A stretch of DNA of 64,000 nt, from the NCBI GenBank assembly GCA_028673005.1, contig CM054113.1:44520834-44584833 (forward strand), read 5' to 3'. This document shows, one piece after another, positions 11,922 to 23,380 of the stretch (positions are counted from its first letter, which is position 1; each line of letters starts with the position of its first letter). The notes beneath the pieces were generated by a model, which had not been told where the DNA came from, did not search any database, and saw nothing but the letters and a program-made list of their open reading frames with translations. This DNA is from Tanypteryx hageni (lineage: Eukaryota > Arthropoda > Insecta > Odonata > Petaluridae). The position numbers and the translations under genes were made by a program.

Positions 11922-13905
11922 TTTAACCCACCATAGATACATCTCTCCTGGAATCTGGTAGAACTTGTTCGGGAGCCCAGAATCTTTGTAATGATGTAAT
12001 TTTCAGCTTTACTAATGTTTTTACCTTATATTAAGTTGAGATTTTGGTAGAATCTAATTCAATGAAACGATACTTAATGCATAAATCTCCTCTTTATACA
12101 GAACCATGTTGGTTACCAAATCTGACGGGCCAGTGACGGGTCGCCTGATTTTTATTACAATTTAAACCAATCTAGAAACATTCACCATTGTTTTAGATTT
12201 CTTTTCAAAAGTAAATGAGGTTGGCGGAGAAATAAGCAGTGCATCATGTCAAGGCGGAAATTTCAGTATACACCAATTTTAATTACTCACCTAAAGATTT
12301 CAATGCCTTTTTCTGTCAAAATCAGACCTTTTGGAGACTGCTAGAGTAGTTCAAAATACAAATTCAAATTACATAAATGAAGCACGGCTTTTGAAGTAAT
12401 GCTATTTTTACGAATTTGTTAAAACAAAATTAAGGTTAAACATTCATATATTTTGTAAATGATAAATAAACCAAATTTTATGGTCCTCATTAGCTTTTTT
12501 TAACCTACAGAATATCTCGCTATTAACTTCCGGAATCAACAATTTACAAGATGGCAACTGTAAATTTAACAATAAAATAAATATTAAATATCATTATATG
12601 TTTCCCAATAATTAAATAAAATAGTTTCATTGCTCACACCCGGTTTTTTGACCTAGATAAAATTCTCCCGGTTTCTCCCGAAATTTGCTATTCATTCGGT
12701 GGAAATCTCTCGGAATCAACTACTCATGAGGTGGCAACCCTAGTTTCCTGTTTCTAGGAGCAAATTTTCAAGACGTCTCTTGTGTGAAGAGAAAATATTA
12801 TCTGTAGTTGTATGAATTTCAGAAATCAGGGACGTGAATTCCATAGGAGTAAAATGAGCATCAACCGACTTGAATCAGCACATCTGAGAAAATATCAAAA
12901 AATGAAATTTAATAACAGCGGAAGAATGAAATGCGAGATATAAAAGGAAATAAGGAGGAAGGGACTCACCCAGGGTTGCCACCTTATGAGTAGTTGATTC
13001 CGGGAGATTTCCTTTTCATGAGTAGAAAATTCCGGGAGAATCCGGGAGTATTTTCTCTAGGTCGAAAAACAACTAAAGTGACCAATGAAACTTATTTTAT
13101 TTAGTTATTAGTAAAATCAATAATGATTATTTAATCTCGTTTTATTTTTAAAGTTAGAGTTGTCACGTTGAAAACGGCTGATTCCGGGCGATATCCATAT
13201 GAATAGTTAACGGCGATATCGTTTGTAGGTTAAAAAACACCTAATGAGAACATAGAATAATTGTATTTTTTATTTAGAAAATATATTAATATATAACGTC
13301 AGTTTTGTTTTATTATATGAAATATAATAAATAAATCTTAAAAATAGCATTACTTCAGTAGTAATATTTCATTTGAATTTGTTATTCGAACAACATCGAG
13401 CAGTCTCCAAAAGATCTGGTTTTGATAGTAAAAGGGCATGGATATCTTTAAAAGAGTATTTAAAATTGGTTCATACGTGAATTTCAGTCTTGACATGGTC
13501 CACATTTAATTTGCTTCGAACTTCACAGCACAATTCGTTAATAGCATTGAACAACGGTCACAAGCTGCGGTGGATACTGAAGCTTAAAACACAAGCGTTA
13601 CACTATTATTTAATACTCCGTCATCTCCATTTACTTTTGAAATGAAATCTAAAACAATATTGAATGTATAATAATTGGTTTAAATAAAAATAAAAATCAG
13701 ACGAACCTTTATTGGCACGTTAGCGTGGTAACCAACATGCTCCTGTATAAAGAGCATATTTGTACATTATTTATTGGCATCAATGGATAGGATTCTATCA
13801 AAATCTCAAATTAGTACTAGGTAAATTCAATTTCGAAGATTTTGGGCTGCCGGAAAAGTTCTACCAGATTCCGGGAGAAATGTATCTAAGATTGGTTAAT
13901 TCCGG
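11922..13905. repeat. 2-kb imperfect inverted repeat (arms of 800-930 bp), copy 1
   Basis: The left arm (about 11922-12745) and the right arm (about 12966-13905) are reverse complements with indels and substitutions. Matching anchors include CTCCTGGAATCTGGTAGAAC / GTTCTACCAGATTCCGGGAG, ATGTTGGTTACCA / TGGTAACCAACAT, TTTTAGATTTC / GAAATCTAAAA, GGAGACTGCT / AGCAGTCTCC, CCTACAGAATATC / GATATCGTTTGTAGG and GTGGCAACCCTAG / CAGGGTTGCCACC. The loop is about 220 bp. TCCGGGAG-type words recur. No protein is encoded. It could be a fold-back element or two inverted copies of one repeat. Confidence 0.8.
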
Positions 13906-14129
13906 GAGGCTCCCAGAATTCCGGAAGAGGTGGAACCCCAGACTCAGCGCCTCAGTGCCACTCGGGACGAATGTGGCGCCAAGTGTTAGTTAAACCTTTC
14001 TCTCAGATAACTGTACTAAATACTTTTTCAACGTTTAGGAGAAATTGGTTGAGCTACACGAACGAATCGATTTCGAATAAAGGAGTAAATTATGGAACTG
14101 TTTTAATATAATTAATTACGTGAGTCGGT

Positions 14130-14295
14130 CCAGTAGTGTGACGTTGCTCGCGATACAGCTTCTGGTTAGGTCTCACGCATGGCTTCGACTTTAGTGATCG
14201 GTATTTGTAAGTTTCATTTTCCGGCAGCCCGCGGACCACCTGAAAGACACTCGAGGCCCACCAGTGGTCCGCGGAGCACACTTTGAGAACCGCTG
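14130..14295 (-). mobile_element. hAT-type transposon end, copy 1
   Basis: Reading left from 14295 the sequence starts CAGCGGTTCTCAAAGTGTG, a classic hAT terminal inverted repeat word. It continues into GGTCCGCGG-rich subterminal sequence with two inverted CCGCGGACCAC/GTGGTCCGCGG words. The other end is not clear, so 14130 is a guess. There is no transposase frame. Confidence 0.6.
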
Positions 14296-14887
14296 CGTTA
14301 AAGTAGCTGTATTCAAACATTACAAAGCCGAGGACCCTCAACGACGAGAACTATCTTCGCCCCTAATTCTGTACCATCAATTTACCGCATAAAAACAATA
14401 ACAATACCTACTGGACATACAATTGCAATTGCAATTTTCTCGTTCGGCGGCGTTTGTTGTTGTATGACAAAATTTGAAAAATGCCCAAGGTGAAAGCACG
14501 TTAACCCGTAACCACAGGCATCGGTCTCTCAGACCACACGAAAAATTTCAATAGTCTATTTTATGGTCCATGGATCATTTAGGCCTTAGAGGTTTTGTTT
14601 AGCTTTGTATCCTGGAGGTGGCTTTGTTTACTTCACGGTAGTTGCCTTCTAGCTTTGGAGCTGTGCGTACTAGAGCGGGTTTAGTTTCGTTGCCGGTCTG
14701 AAAAACCGCTTGCCTGTGTCCACGTAATTTTTTTCGGGACAGTTCTTTCACACGGTTTCGGAAATTTCCTACGACATGTTGCAGTTATACCGTCCTGGAC
14801 CGTCGCACGTCCAAAAATGAAAACCAAAACTGCCTTCCAATGTTTTATTTGTAGCAGCTCAATATATTTGAAATGTTCAGCACCCGC

Positions 14888-15066
14888 TTGAGGAGAGAGA
14901 GCGTGAGAGGGGGAGGGGAGGGCGTTGAAAAGGGAGTGGGATGGGAAGGGGGGGTTAAGGGGAGAGGAAGGGGAGTGGGAGGAGAGGGTGGGAGAGTGGA
15001 GGGAGAGGAAGAGGGAGAAGGGGAGAGAGCGGGGTAGAGGGGGAGAGAGATAGAGACAGAAAAAAA
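14888..15066. repeat. Polypurine (G/A) tract of about 175 bp, copy 1
   Basis: Nearly uninterrupted purines on the plus strand (GAGGGGGAGGGG, GGAAGGGGGGG and similar) with very few pyrimidines. Mirror-like runs favour triplex (H-DNA), and the multiple G runs could form quadruplexes. Low-complexity, non-coding. The apparent Ser/Pro/Leu-rich minus-strand frame over it is an artefact. Confidence 0.85.
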
Positions 15067-17554
15067 CCAAATGTACTATATATTGAAAATAATTGTGCGG
15101 TTAAGTATTTTATAGCGAAATTTATTTCTTTGTCTAACAATTTCTATTCACCCAAAACCATTTTTACACTCCGTACCACTCAATCATGTTAATTTAATAT
15201 TTATTGCTTAATTTTTAGTGCATATAAAAGTTGGTGTCATTAATTTGACTTTTCAAGATATTTCTAAAGGCTCAAGACTACTTAAAAAAGTTGTCCAGTA
15301 TTGGAAAGTACCAGAACTTGGGTGACATTCGTGGTACCGCAAACAGCAACCAAGTTTTGAGAAGAGGATAAGTGAACACGAATTATATTTTGAATGGCTG
15401 TCACCCATTTGCTACTTCACGAAACATCTCTTGGAAAACGCTCATAACAGTACTTTTTACCATATGTTAACGACTTTTTATGCCAAAGGCAATAGATTTT
15501 TTTCTGGAACAATCAAAATTTATTCATTTTTTCCTCACTATCGAGTTTGTATTAAAAAGAATTCTCCAATCCATTCCGAAAACACCATTGAAAGAATTCC
15601 TTTTGGTGACTTTATGGCGAGATATTTTCTATTTTCCTCCTCCTCTCTCCACCATACCTCTTTCCCATCTGTCTTTTTGTTTGATTTGTCATTCTTAACC
15701 GCCCCACTTCAGCCGTCCTCGGCTGAGGGGTGGTCAGCGTGTCTGGCTCCCAATGTTAAAGTCGCCCGAGTAAAATAGTAAAAGGTGCTTGCATACTCAC
15801 CTTGAAAAAACATTCATTTTTTAGAGACACATTTCGTCATTGGAAATATATTTTTAATTCTAAAGATTTCACCTCTTAACCGATTTTCATTCTTTCCTTG
15901 TGTAACTATAATGTAGTAAACCAATCCCTAAATTTTGCAATTTCAAGAATATTATACTTTTTTCACAGTAGGATACTAAAACCACACATTTTTGCCAAAT
16001 TTTAAAGTTGTACCCTATCTAGTAGAGAAATAATGTTTATCTATTTGTTTAAATTTTAAATAATTATAACGGCCGCATCAACATATTGATGGAGATTTTT
16101 ATTTGGGTATGTGCACCAAGTTCAAAATAACTTTAAAATTTCCGCTTCAACACGACATTATTTTTTTTTCGCGATTCTCAAATATTAAAACAAATACTAC
16201 ACAACCCATATTCTACACATGAAAATTATCACCACCTGATGTTACTTGGTTGTCCTTTGTACCTTGATGTGGTAGAAGGGCTTGAGCATTTCAAGGGGCA
16301 ACATTTTGTCGTTGTCAAAGAGAGGATAACAAGGTAGGAAATTTAACACCACATTTGAACAAATACAAAGTCTCAAAATTAAAACACAAATTTATTAGTG
16401 TAATATTGTAAACACTGGAAACTGTATTGGGTACTCAGTTTCAGCCAGAAGTTACAAGATAAAAATATTGATGATACATTGGTCATTGATTCACAACAAT
16501 TATATGCAGGCAATTAACAATGTAATGCTTATTGTAAAAGAGCTTGTTGGAATGACTTGAAAGTAGATTTAAATGCAACCTTAAAAGGCATTGATGTATA
16601 ATATTGTACAATTAAGACATGCGATTAAACAAGATTTTATCTTTTGTGTATAACAGCTTGTAACTTGTTTAATCTATGTGAAAATCCTTCTTTTCTTCGG
16701 GTTGACGTTTCTGTTTAATTAAGGTTAAAATTTAATTTTGTGAAATGCACAAAAGATATTTAGATGCTTAAGCATTGACAGTATATGGAATATAGTGGAG
16801 TACATTATAATTCTTAACTAAAATTACACTTAGTCAAGGAACACACAACAATCAATGCTAAGTGTTCTATCTGTTCTTTTTTGAGAATTTCACAATAATG
16901 AAAATTATGTGTGTTATTAAATACCCTCGACCATCCTATACTGCCAGAAGGCTCAAATAAATGTAACTGTTGCTTGACATCACAGCTTTTGGGAGTTCAT
17001 TAACCACTTTCCTGGTATCATTTACCCACTTTTGGTTATTCATGACGGGATAATTTATATATGCGGAGATATTAATTTAATAAAAATAAATAAATGCACT
17101 AGTTAATGCATCAGAATATGCTGAAATCTTTTCAACACAACCTACTCATAAGTAGATGCATGTAGAAGGTGAATGTTTTTTATTAGATAGTTATAACAAT
17201 GTCGACTATTGCTTGGCACGGCATTCAAGATTCAGCCATCAGATAATTTGCGTAATACTTTAAAACTGTAAAAAATCAGCCTGAGCTCTTAGATAATACA
17301 AAAAAACTATATAGTATATAAAAAATAAATAGACAGGTATTATACAGAAGATTTTGAAATAAAGACGATGTTTTTCACTAAAGAGCCTATCAAAATCACA
17401 TCCACACAAAATAATTATGTTGTCAGCAAAGATGACCAAAAATGCTAAAACACTCAAAATTGCTTCAGTCATAATTAACAGGCTAAAGCCTTTTTCTTGT
17501 ATGAAGAAATTATACAAATGATTTTCTTTCTGTTTTCCAACAGAATACTTATGG
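15067..17554. other. Non-coding AT-rich stretch with a tRNA-like scrap (also 41574-44063)
   Basis: No gene recognised. At about 15726-15750 the A-box region of the tRNA-derived repeat recurs (GGGGTGGTCAGCGTGTCTGG followed by CTCCCAATG) without a B box. The region 16000-17500 is very AT-rich. A minus-strand open frame at 17260-17550 is hydrophobic (FLVIFADNIIIL, YLFFIYYIVFLYYL) but lacks any recognised domain and probably reflects base composition. Confidence 0.4.
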
Positions 17555-17592
17555 ATGCTGGTGGAGGTTTTCGGGTTTCCCTGCGTTGGCGG

Positions 17593-17651
17593 CATTTCTG
17601 GCTCTAGACGTTTCGCAGACATTGCAGTCTGCATCTTGAGGAGACGAAGTG
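17593..17651 (-). ncRNA. Degenerate hammerhead ribozyme motif in the 3' pseudo-LTR, copy 1
   Basis: Same architecture as 21734-21792 with stem II GCAGAC/GTCTGC, GAAAC and GTC intact. The first core reads CTCAAGA instead of CTGAAGA, so the invariant G is lost, and stem I has a CACTTC/GAAATG mismatch. It is predicted to be inactive. Confidence 0.7.
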
Positions 17652-18679
17652 AGATCAGATGGTAGGGATCTGCTTTTATATCCACTCGGCCTTCCTAGTT
17701 TAACCGTTGTCCATCGCTGATTGGATCATTCGAGTTGCTATCCTTTTCTCTTTGGTGGTTGCTCCAACGTATTTTCTTCCCTTTCACGTTTCCGTTGGAA
17801 GAGTCGCTTCCATGTTGCGCTGATGTGCAAACCGTCGTCCCGGTTTAAAGTGACTGGATGTTTTTCGATTTCCATAGCTTCGCGAATTAACCTCGGAAAA
17901 TATCGATCTTCTTTCGCGAGCAATTTCGTTTCCCCGAGCCTGTTTTTATGTACCGGGCCGCATGTGAAGTGCTCCGCTATGGCCGACTCCGTCCAATTCT
18001 TGTTCATCATGGCCCGATTATGTTCGCCTAAGCGCCAGCGAATGGATCGTCCCGTTTGTCCTACATATACGTGTCCGCAGCTGCATGGAATCCTGTTGAC
18101 TCCTTCAGATGATAGCGGGTGGAGTGCATCTTTCGCAGACGGGAGTTCTTCTTTTATTTTTCTTAGCGTGTTTGAACGGACGACGATATTTTCTATTCGT
18201 AGAACCCTGTCTATGCGTTCTGATGTCCCGGCGATGAAGGGAATTTTTGCGTAGGCTGTGGGCTTTTGTCGTTCCACCGAAGGTTTTTGTTTCGGTTTTA
18301 TGTTCCGCCGGATGAAGGGGTGACTGTAGCCATTATTCATAAGTGCCCTTCTTATATGCTCTTCTTCGTCTTTTAGCGACTCGGGATCGGAGACCGTGTT
18401 TGCTCGGTGCATCAGGGTCTTGATTATTGATGCCTTCTGCTGAGGATGGTGATGAGAGGCAGCATGCAGGTAACGGTCAGTGTGCGTTTTTTCCGAAATA
18501 CGCTGTGTCCAAGGCTTCCGTCAGGTCTCTTCTTCACCATGACGTCGAGAAATGGTAGGGTGCCGTTCTCTTCGACTTCCATGGTGAACTGGATGGCTGG
18601 GTGGACTTGGTTGAGTTGACGGTGGAACTCATGAAGTTTATTTGTCCCAAGGGGCCAAATGACTAATGTGTCATTCACG

Positions 18680-20346
18680 CAAAGACTAGTACCCCTACGG
18701 AAAGACCGGAAACTTAACAGAAATTTATCAGATTAAATGGACTTAAATGAAAAAATTGCATATAAGAAATCAAACTTATTACCATACATCACACATTACG
18801 AGAGTACAAAGTCATTATCAAATTACATAACAGTGAGGTATTTTTACATAAATATTATACAATCAAGATATAAAAATGAATTATTGTAACAGAATTTTAT
18901 AACGTTAATACCTTTTATGCATGAAACGTATTTAAAGGAAATTCACGTGGACGACGAAAAACGTCAAACTTTCACGTCATGAATGAATTTGTGGATCAAG
19001 CAAAAATCTATTTGTAAAGTGATTTCTTCGGCCCTGGAACACATTCTCTTTCTGTTGCACCTGTAAAAAGAGCGAAAATGAATTTCTAAGAATGTCAATC
19101 ATTGAACATGCTAAACCTAATGAAATTGATGGAGGAGGCAATGGGCATGCTTCAAATGTTGCAATAAATGTAAAATAAGGCAAATGCGCTTACGGCCCAT
19201 AAACAATGTTTCTATGATGATCACATTACCATTTGTAAAATTAAACACATCACATTGCACTAGAAAATGTCCACTTTATCTATAATTTATTCCAAGCACA
19301 GTTGTATTTGCTGACGTTTACGTGTTCACAGCAGTTACAGTTAGACCATTTAAGATCTATATGTATTCATCATATAATAAGGAAAACATTTGATATAGAG
19401 ATCTCAATTTCTCGATCGAAAAATATATACATATTTCTAAATGTTTTGAAACAAAGAAGAATTATGTCTAGGATTATAAACAAATGCATAATGAGAAACA
19501 AGAAATATTCAAGTTAACAATTTCTGCAAATTCAAAATATTTCAAATTAAAACAATGAGACATCGCTATGGTACACTTATTTCATTCTATTACAAGCACA
19601 ATTCTATCCTCTGGCATCTCTGTTGCAGTTTAACTTATAAAACTCACTATAATCTACTGATAACCGCGAGAAGTTTTATACAGAAATTTCAGTTACTCAA
19701 TCTAAAATTACTGCTTATTTTGTGAACTGACACGAACCATATTCACGGCCAGGGCAATGGACGACACAGTTAGGTGAAGTAAGCGAGGCTTAACACCTGA
19801 AAATGAGAAATATTTCCTCTCAAAATGCTTCTCGTACACAAACAAAAGAGAGAAATTTCTTTCCTTCCTTCCTAGAAGATATATCCATTGGAGGTATCTG
19901 TTAAGAAAATATAAAAGCATTCTCACAAAACGAATTCACATAACTATTCGTAGAACTAGTTCGTTAATTTTTTTTTCAAAAATATATGACATTTTTAAGA
20001 TATACCTGTTGATTGGACATCAGAACAAAATCATTCCGTCACGTTTTCTTAAACAGTGATGAATGCATATCTACTATATATCTACTTGACAAAATCAGAG
20101 TAACTGACAACCTCTCAATAAGCAATGGCCAACTTTTTTCAAGAAAAATGGCCGCTGTTCCGTTACGATACACAAGGAACGTGTGGCGCTGTGGTGATGC
20201 GGTAGAGAGAGAGAGAGAGAAATAGAGGGAGAAAATGAGAGAGAGAGAGCCGACTGCGACTGCAGCGTCTTTCGCGGACACCTTAGCATGGTGAACTACG
20301 TGTAAAAGCTGGGAATCTATTCTCCCATAAGAGTTTCATACCCCTG
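18680..20346. mobile_element. hAT-like insertion inside the PLE reverse transcriptase, copy 1
   Basis: A 1667-bp foreign segment is flanked by near-identical 8-bp repeats, CATTCACG (18672-18679) and CATCCACG (20347-20354). It splits the RT between YVD and DT of the YVDD catalytic box. It starts CAAAGACTAGTACCCCTACGG and ends, read inward, CAGGGGTATGAAACTCTTAT. Eight-bp target duplication, CA..TG ends and the CAGGGG terminus point to a non-autonomous hAT element. Inside are AT-rich DNA and a (GA)n microsatellite near 20203-20250. No transposase is seen. Two minus-strand stretches with good splice-acceptor-like starts (about 19063 and 19800) have no recognisable protein. Confidence 0.6.
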
Positions 20347-21733
20347 CATCCACGTAACGCAGCCAGCATGAAGGTTGAGGACCACATGATACTAGCGCCT
20401 TAGACTCGAAATGCTCCATATATAGATTGGCTATGACGGGGGAGAGAGGACAGCACATATCTGCTCCCTCCTTCTGGTCGTAAAACTGTCCGTTCCACAG
20501 GAAGCAGTTGTTGGTGAGGCAGAATTCTGTTAACTACGGATAGTCTGCCGGCAGTCCATGATGTATAAGCTCCTTCAAGATTTCGATGGAGTCCTTTATA
20601 GGAACCTTAGTGAAGAGTGAGGTCACGTCAAAGCTTACTAGAATATCGTTCTCCGATACTTTCATGTCGTTTAGCCTTTCTATGAAATGTGCTGAATTCT
20701 TCACGTGCGATTCCGTTCCGCCTACGTACGTCTGTAAGCTGCGTGCGAAGTATTTTGACAGCCGATATGTTGGGGAGCCGATGGCGCTGACGATGTGTCT
20801 CAGAGGAACGTCGTTCTTGTGTATTTTTGGTAACCCATACAGTCGTGTAGGCCTGGATGATGACGGCAGTAGGTTACTTTGGTTTTTATATGTATAGAGG
20901 GTTTCTTAATCAGCTCTATGTTTTTCCTTTCGGTTTTTATCGTAGTTTCGCCTTTGAGTGTGGAGTAAGTTGGATCGTCCAGCAGATTGCGGATCTTCTC
21001 GTCGTAATCCTCCGAGGAGATGATTAAGGTGGCGTTTCCCATATCTGCCGGTAAAATCAAGATGCTTTTGTTGTTTTTCAAAACTTTGCTGGCCTGTCTT
21101 TTGGCTGTTGAGATGTTGGAGGATGGTGGTCTTGCTTTACGAATAATATGCGCCACCTTAGATTCAGAATTCAGAATTCAGATTTCGGATGGCCGCTTCC
21201 ACTCCCAGACAATTTCTTCATTAGGTATTTTGTTGGGAGGAATAGCGATGTTCAGATATTTCGCTAAGACTGATTTTGCTGCATCGGAGAAATTGATGTC
21301 CGTTAGGTTGTAAATCATCTAGTCGTGGCTCGGCGTCGGATCTGGATGTTGATTCTTATGGAGATTTTAAAATTTCTTACTCTGCTTATCCTTGAAAGAC
21401 CACTGGGTTTTGGTTGAGGTGGTGGTGATATGGTCACTTTGTTCTCAGTCTTCGTGAGACATAACGGAGGCGAGCTCTAGGTGGTGATGGTAGAGATTAT
21501 GAGCGCATTGAAGAAGCGCGTAACTCGTGGAGCGTATGCGTTTACGCAGGAGTGCTTAGCCTGTTGAAAAAGGCGAGTGATGACTAAAGTTTGCACTTCT
21601 GTTTGTGAAGACGCTCGAATCTCCTTGAATTCCTCTGGATGTTCTCCCCGTAGAGGGATATCAATTTGAGTTGAAGGCTTTCGCAGCGTTGCTGAATGCC
21701 GGTGGAGGTTTTCGGGTTTCGCTGCGTTGGCGG

Positions 21734-21792
21734 CATTTCTGGCTCTCGACGTTTCGCAGACATTGCAGTCTGCATCTTCAGGAGATGAAATG
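21734..21792 (-). ncRNA. Hammerhead ribozyme motif in the 5' pseudo-LTR of the PLE, copy 1
   Basis: On the minus strand in order: stem I 5' side CATTTC..CTC, core CTGAAGA (21775-21781), stem II GCAGAC / GTCTGC with loop TGCAAT, core GAAAC, then cleavage triplet GTC (21748-21750), then stem I 3' side GAG..GAAATG. All hammerhead core positions (CUGANGA, GAAA, NUH) are present and stems I and II pair. Stem III is almost absent, a trait known from ribozymes of Penelope-like elements, where the palindromic ACGU is thought to pair in dimers. Expected role: self-cleavage of the element's RNA. Activity is not shown. Confidence 0.75.
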
Positions 21793-21800
21793 AGATCCCG

Positions 21801-23380
21801 TCAGCTGTATGAATTTGCCTAAGTGAGAGCTTTCCACTACTGTGCGGTTAAGCTTTCAGTGGTTGGGCTGGGAGGTAGCAGGATGCTAATTGGACAGGTC
21901 CACTCGCTGTATGTAGAATGGCGGCTGTAGCTTCCGATGTCTTTTCTGAGGAATCGTTACTTCATATGCTGAAATGTCCTCTCTAACAAGGATGGCTGTT
22001 CCTCCTCCTAGTCTGCCCTCCCTGTCTGTTCGAAAAACCTAGAATCCGGGTGCCGCCCATTTCCAAGATGGCTTAAGGTGTGTTTCGTGTATAAGAGCTA
22101 CTGTGACGTTGTTTCCCTGGAGGAAAGCTAGCAGTTCAGGTGTTTTTGTTCTTATACCACCGTTGCAGTTCCAGGTGATAAGGACAATTCCGGAGAGCTG
22201 GGTGTTCTTATCCATGCATTGTCAGTATTTGACCGGACAGTTGGGCAAGCACTTGTCCAAGGGCCGCGATTTGTTTCTGCAGGACTGACGCTAGGGACTG
22301 CAGTGATGTAAGGAGGGAGGTTAGGGCCGAATCCGTTGTCGGGAGGAAAGGTGGATTATCTGTAGTTGGTTCAGGTTGAGGTGGTATCTGTCTGTGGCGA
22401 AGGGTGACGTTGGGTTCCTGTATCGTCTCGCCGTTTGTGGCTGCGGGATGCAGGAGTGGTGGGAAGTCCGAATTTTGGTGTGGATGTGCTGCGTTCTTTC
22501 TTTTGCTGCCCCAGGCGTTGCCTCTTGGAGCTGGTTCCGGTACATAGGCAGGGGGTGCTTGCTGGGGCTGAGAGGTTTCCAGCGATCCAAACCATTTCCT
22601 TGCCTCTCGTTGGTCTTATAGAAGGCGGGGTGTGGGCCTCCACAGTTACAGCATGTGGCAGGACCATCCTCCTTTTTCTTCGGGAAGGTTTTCCCCTGGT
22701 GGGGGCCGGCACAGTTATAGCATCGAGGTTCCGCTGTGCAGAACGTTGATGAATGTCCGAAACGATTGCATTGGAAGCACTTCTGTGGTTCTTCATGTCG
22801 GTATCGTAGAATGTGGACTCAAGAATTCCCGATGGAAGTCCATCGGAGGAAATCTTTTGGGTCCCATCCTTGGGCTGTGGCGAGGGTTGATACTACGAAT
22901 GTCCCTAGGGGTGATTTGTAAGCTCGGCGAATCTGACGATTGCGTAAGACTGGAACCTTCATGTCCTCCAGAATTTCCTTGAGATAAGATTCTTCCATTA
23001 TTGTATAAAGCCCTCTTATGGTAAAGCTAAGGGTTTTTTCCTCTTTGGTTCTCCAGGTGGAGAACTGTGCTTGTTCTTCTCTTAACATAGTCTGCACACT
23101 TTTGTGGTCTTCTATATTGGTTAGCTGTAGCCTGGTATAGTGCCTACGTGATGTCACTTGGAGAGAGTGGTCCTTTATGACACTCATGACGGCTGTTATA
23201 AATTGTCGGAAGTATGCCAATTCATATAATAGAATTGCTGGCGGCTTAGGTAGACATGTCTGGGATGGCTCGGCGGGAGGGGAGCTGGAAGCAGGCCCCG
23301 GAGTGACGTCTGTATTAGCGTCACTGAGGAGCGGGTCGTAGCGGTTGTTGGTTTCTACCGTTTAGTGTTGGACGGAGGAG
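21801..23380 (-). mobile_element. Jockey-type non-LTR retrotransposon remnant (gag and endonuclease start), copy 1
   Basis: Minus strand, reading left. The ORF1 region has an RRM-like part (YTRLQLTNIEDHKSVQTMLR, SFTIRGLY) at 22819-23220 and then zinc-knuckle sequence (CFQCNRFGHSSTFC, CYNCAGPHQGK, CCNCGGPHPAFYK) in the same frame after a TGA near 22825. ORF2 starts at about 22215 with the AP-endonuclease motifs WNCNGG, HETHL and GGGTAILVR, and is lost after about 100 codons where the PLE pseudo-LTR begins. Copy 1 also has a TAG at 22041 in the endonuclease that copy 2 lacks, and lacks 719 bp of the 5' part of ORF1. Dead element. Confidence 0.85.

Larger units (their letters stand above)
17555..21800 (-). 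mobile_element. Penelope-like element with direct pseudo-LTRs, interrupted (copy 1)
   Basis: The ends carry direct repeats (17555-17660 and about 21690-21795; word GGAGGTTTTCGGGTTTC). Reading leftward from about 21330 one meets the PLE N-terminal region (ILPADMGNATLIISSEDYDE), palm motifs (SFDVTSLFTKVPIKDS, PLSPVIANLYMEHFE) and LRYVD at 20347-20360. Then come a 1667-bp foreign insertion, the rest of the palm and thumb (DTLVIWP, LPFLDVMVKKRPDGSLGH), and a GIY-YIG endonuclease at 17738-18412 (IPCSCGHVYVGQTGRS). Frameshifts and stops make it inactive. The first GIY-YIG tyrosine is Asn here (GVN), whereas the PLE fragment at 23465-24190 keeps GVY. Confidence 0.9.

Noticed and set aside
14681..15140. 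Ser/Pro/Leu-rich minus-strand frames
   Set aside because: Simple translation of the polypurine tract.
17260..17550. Hydrophobic minus-strand open frame with three membrane-like segments
   Set aside because: Very AT-rich, no domain, fused in frame to a pseudo-LTR; identical in both blocks only through duplication.
17721..18254. 177-codon plus-strand frame
   Set aside because: Antisense of the Penelope GIY-YIG endonuclease, which has the recognisable motifs.
19063..19183. Minus-strand segment with strong acceptor-like start (TTTTTACAG) and stop after about 28 codons, plus a similar one at about 19800
   Set aside because: No recognisable protein, lies inside a transposon-like insert, and the second is frameshifted in block 2 by a 4-bp deletion.
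22376..22982. Overlapping plus-strand frames of 60-116 codons with Cys/Trp-rich products
   Set aside because: Antisense shadows of the Jockey ORF1 zinc-knuckle region on the minus strand.
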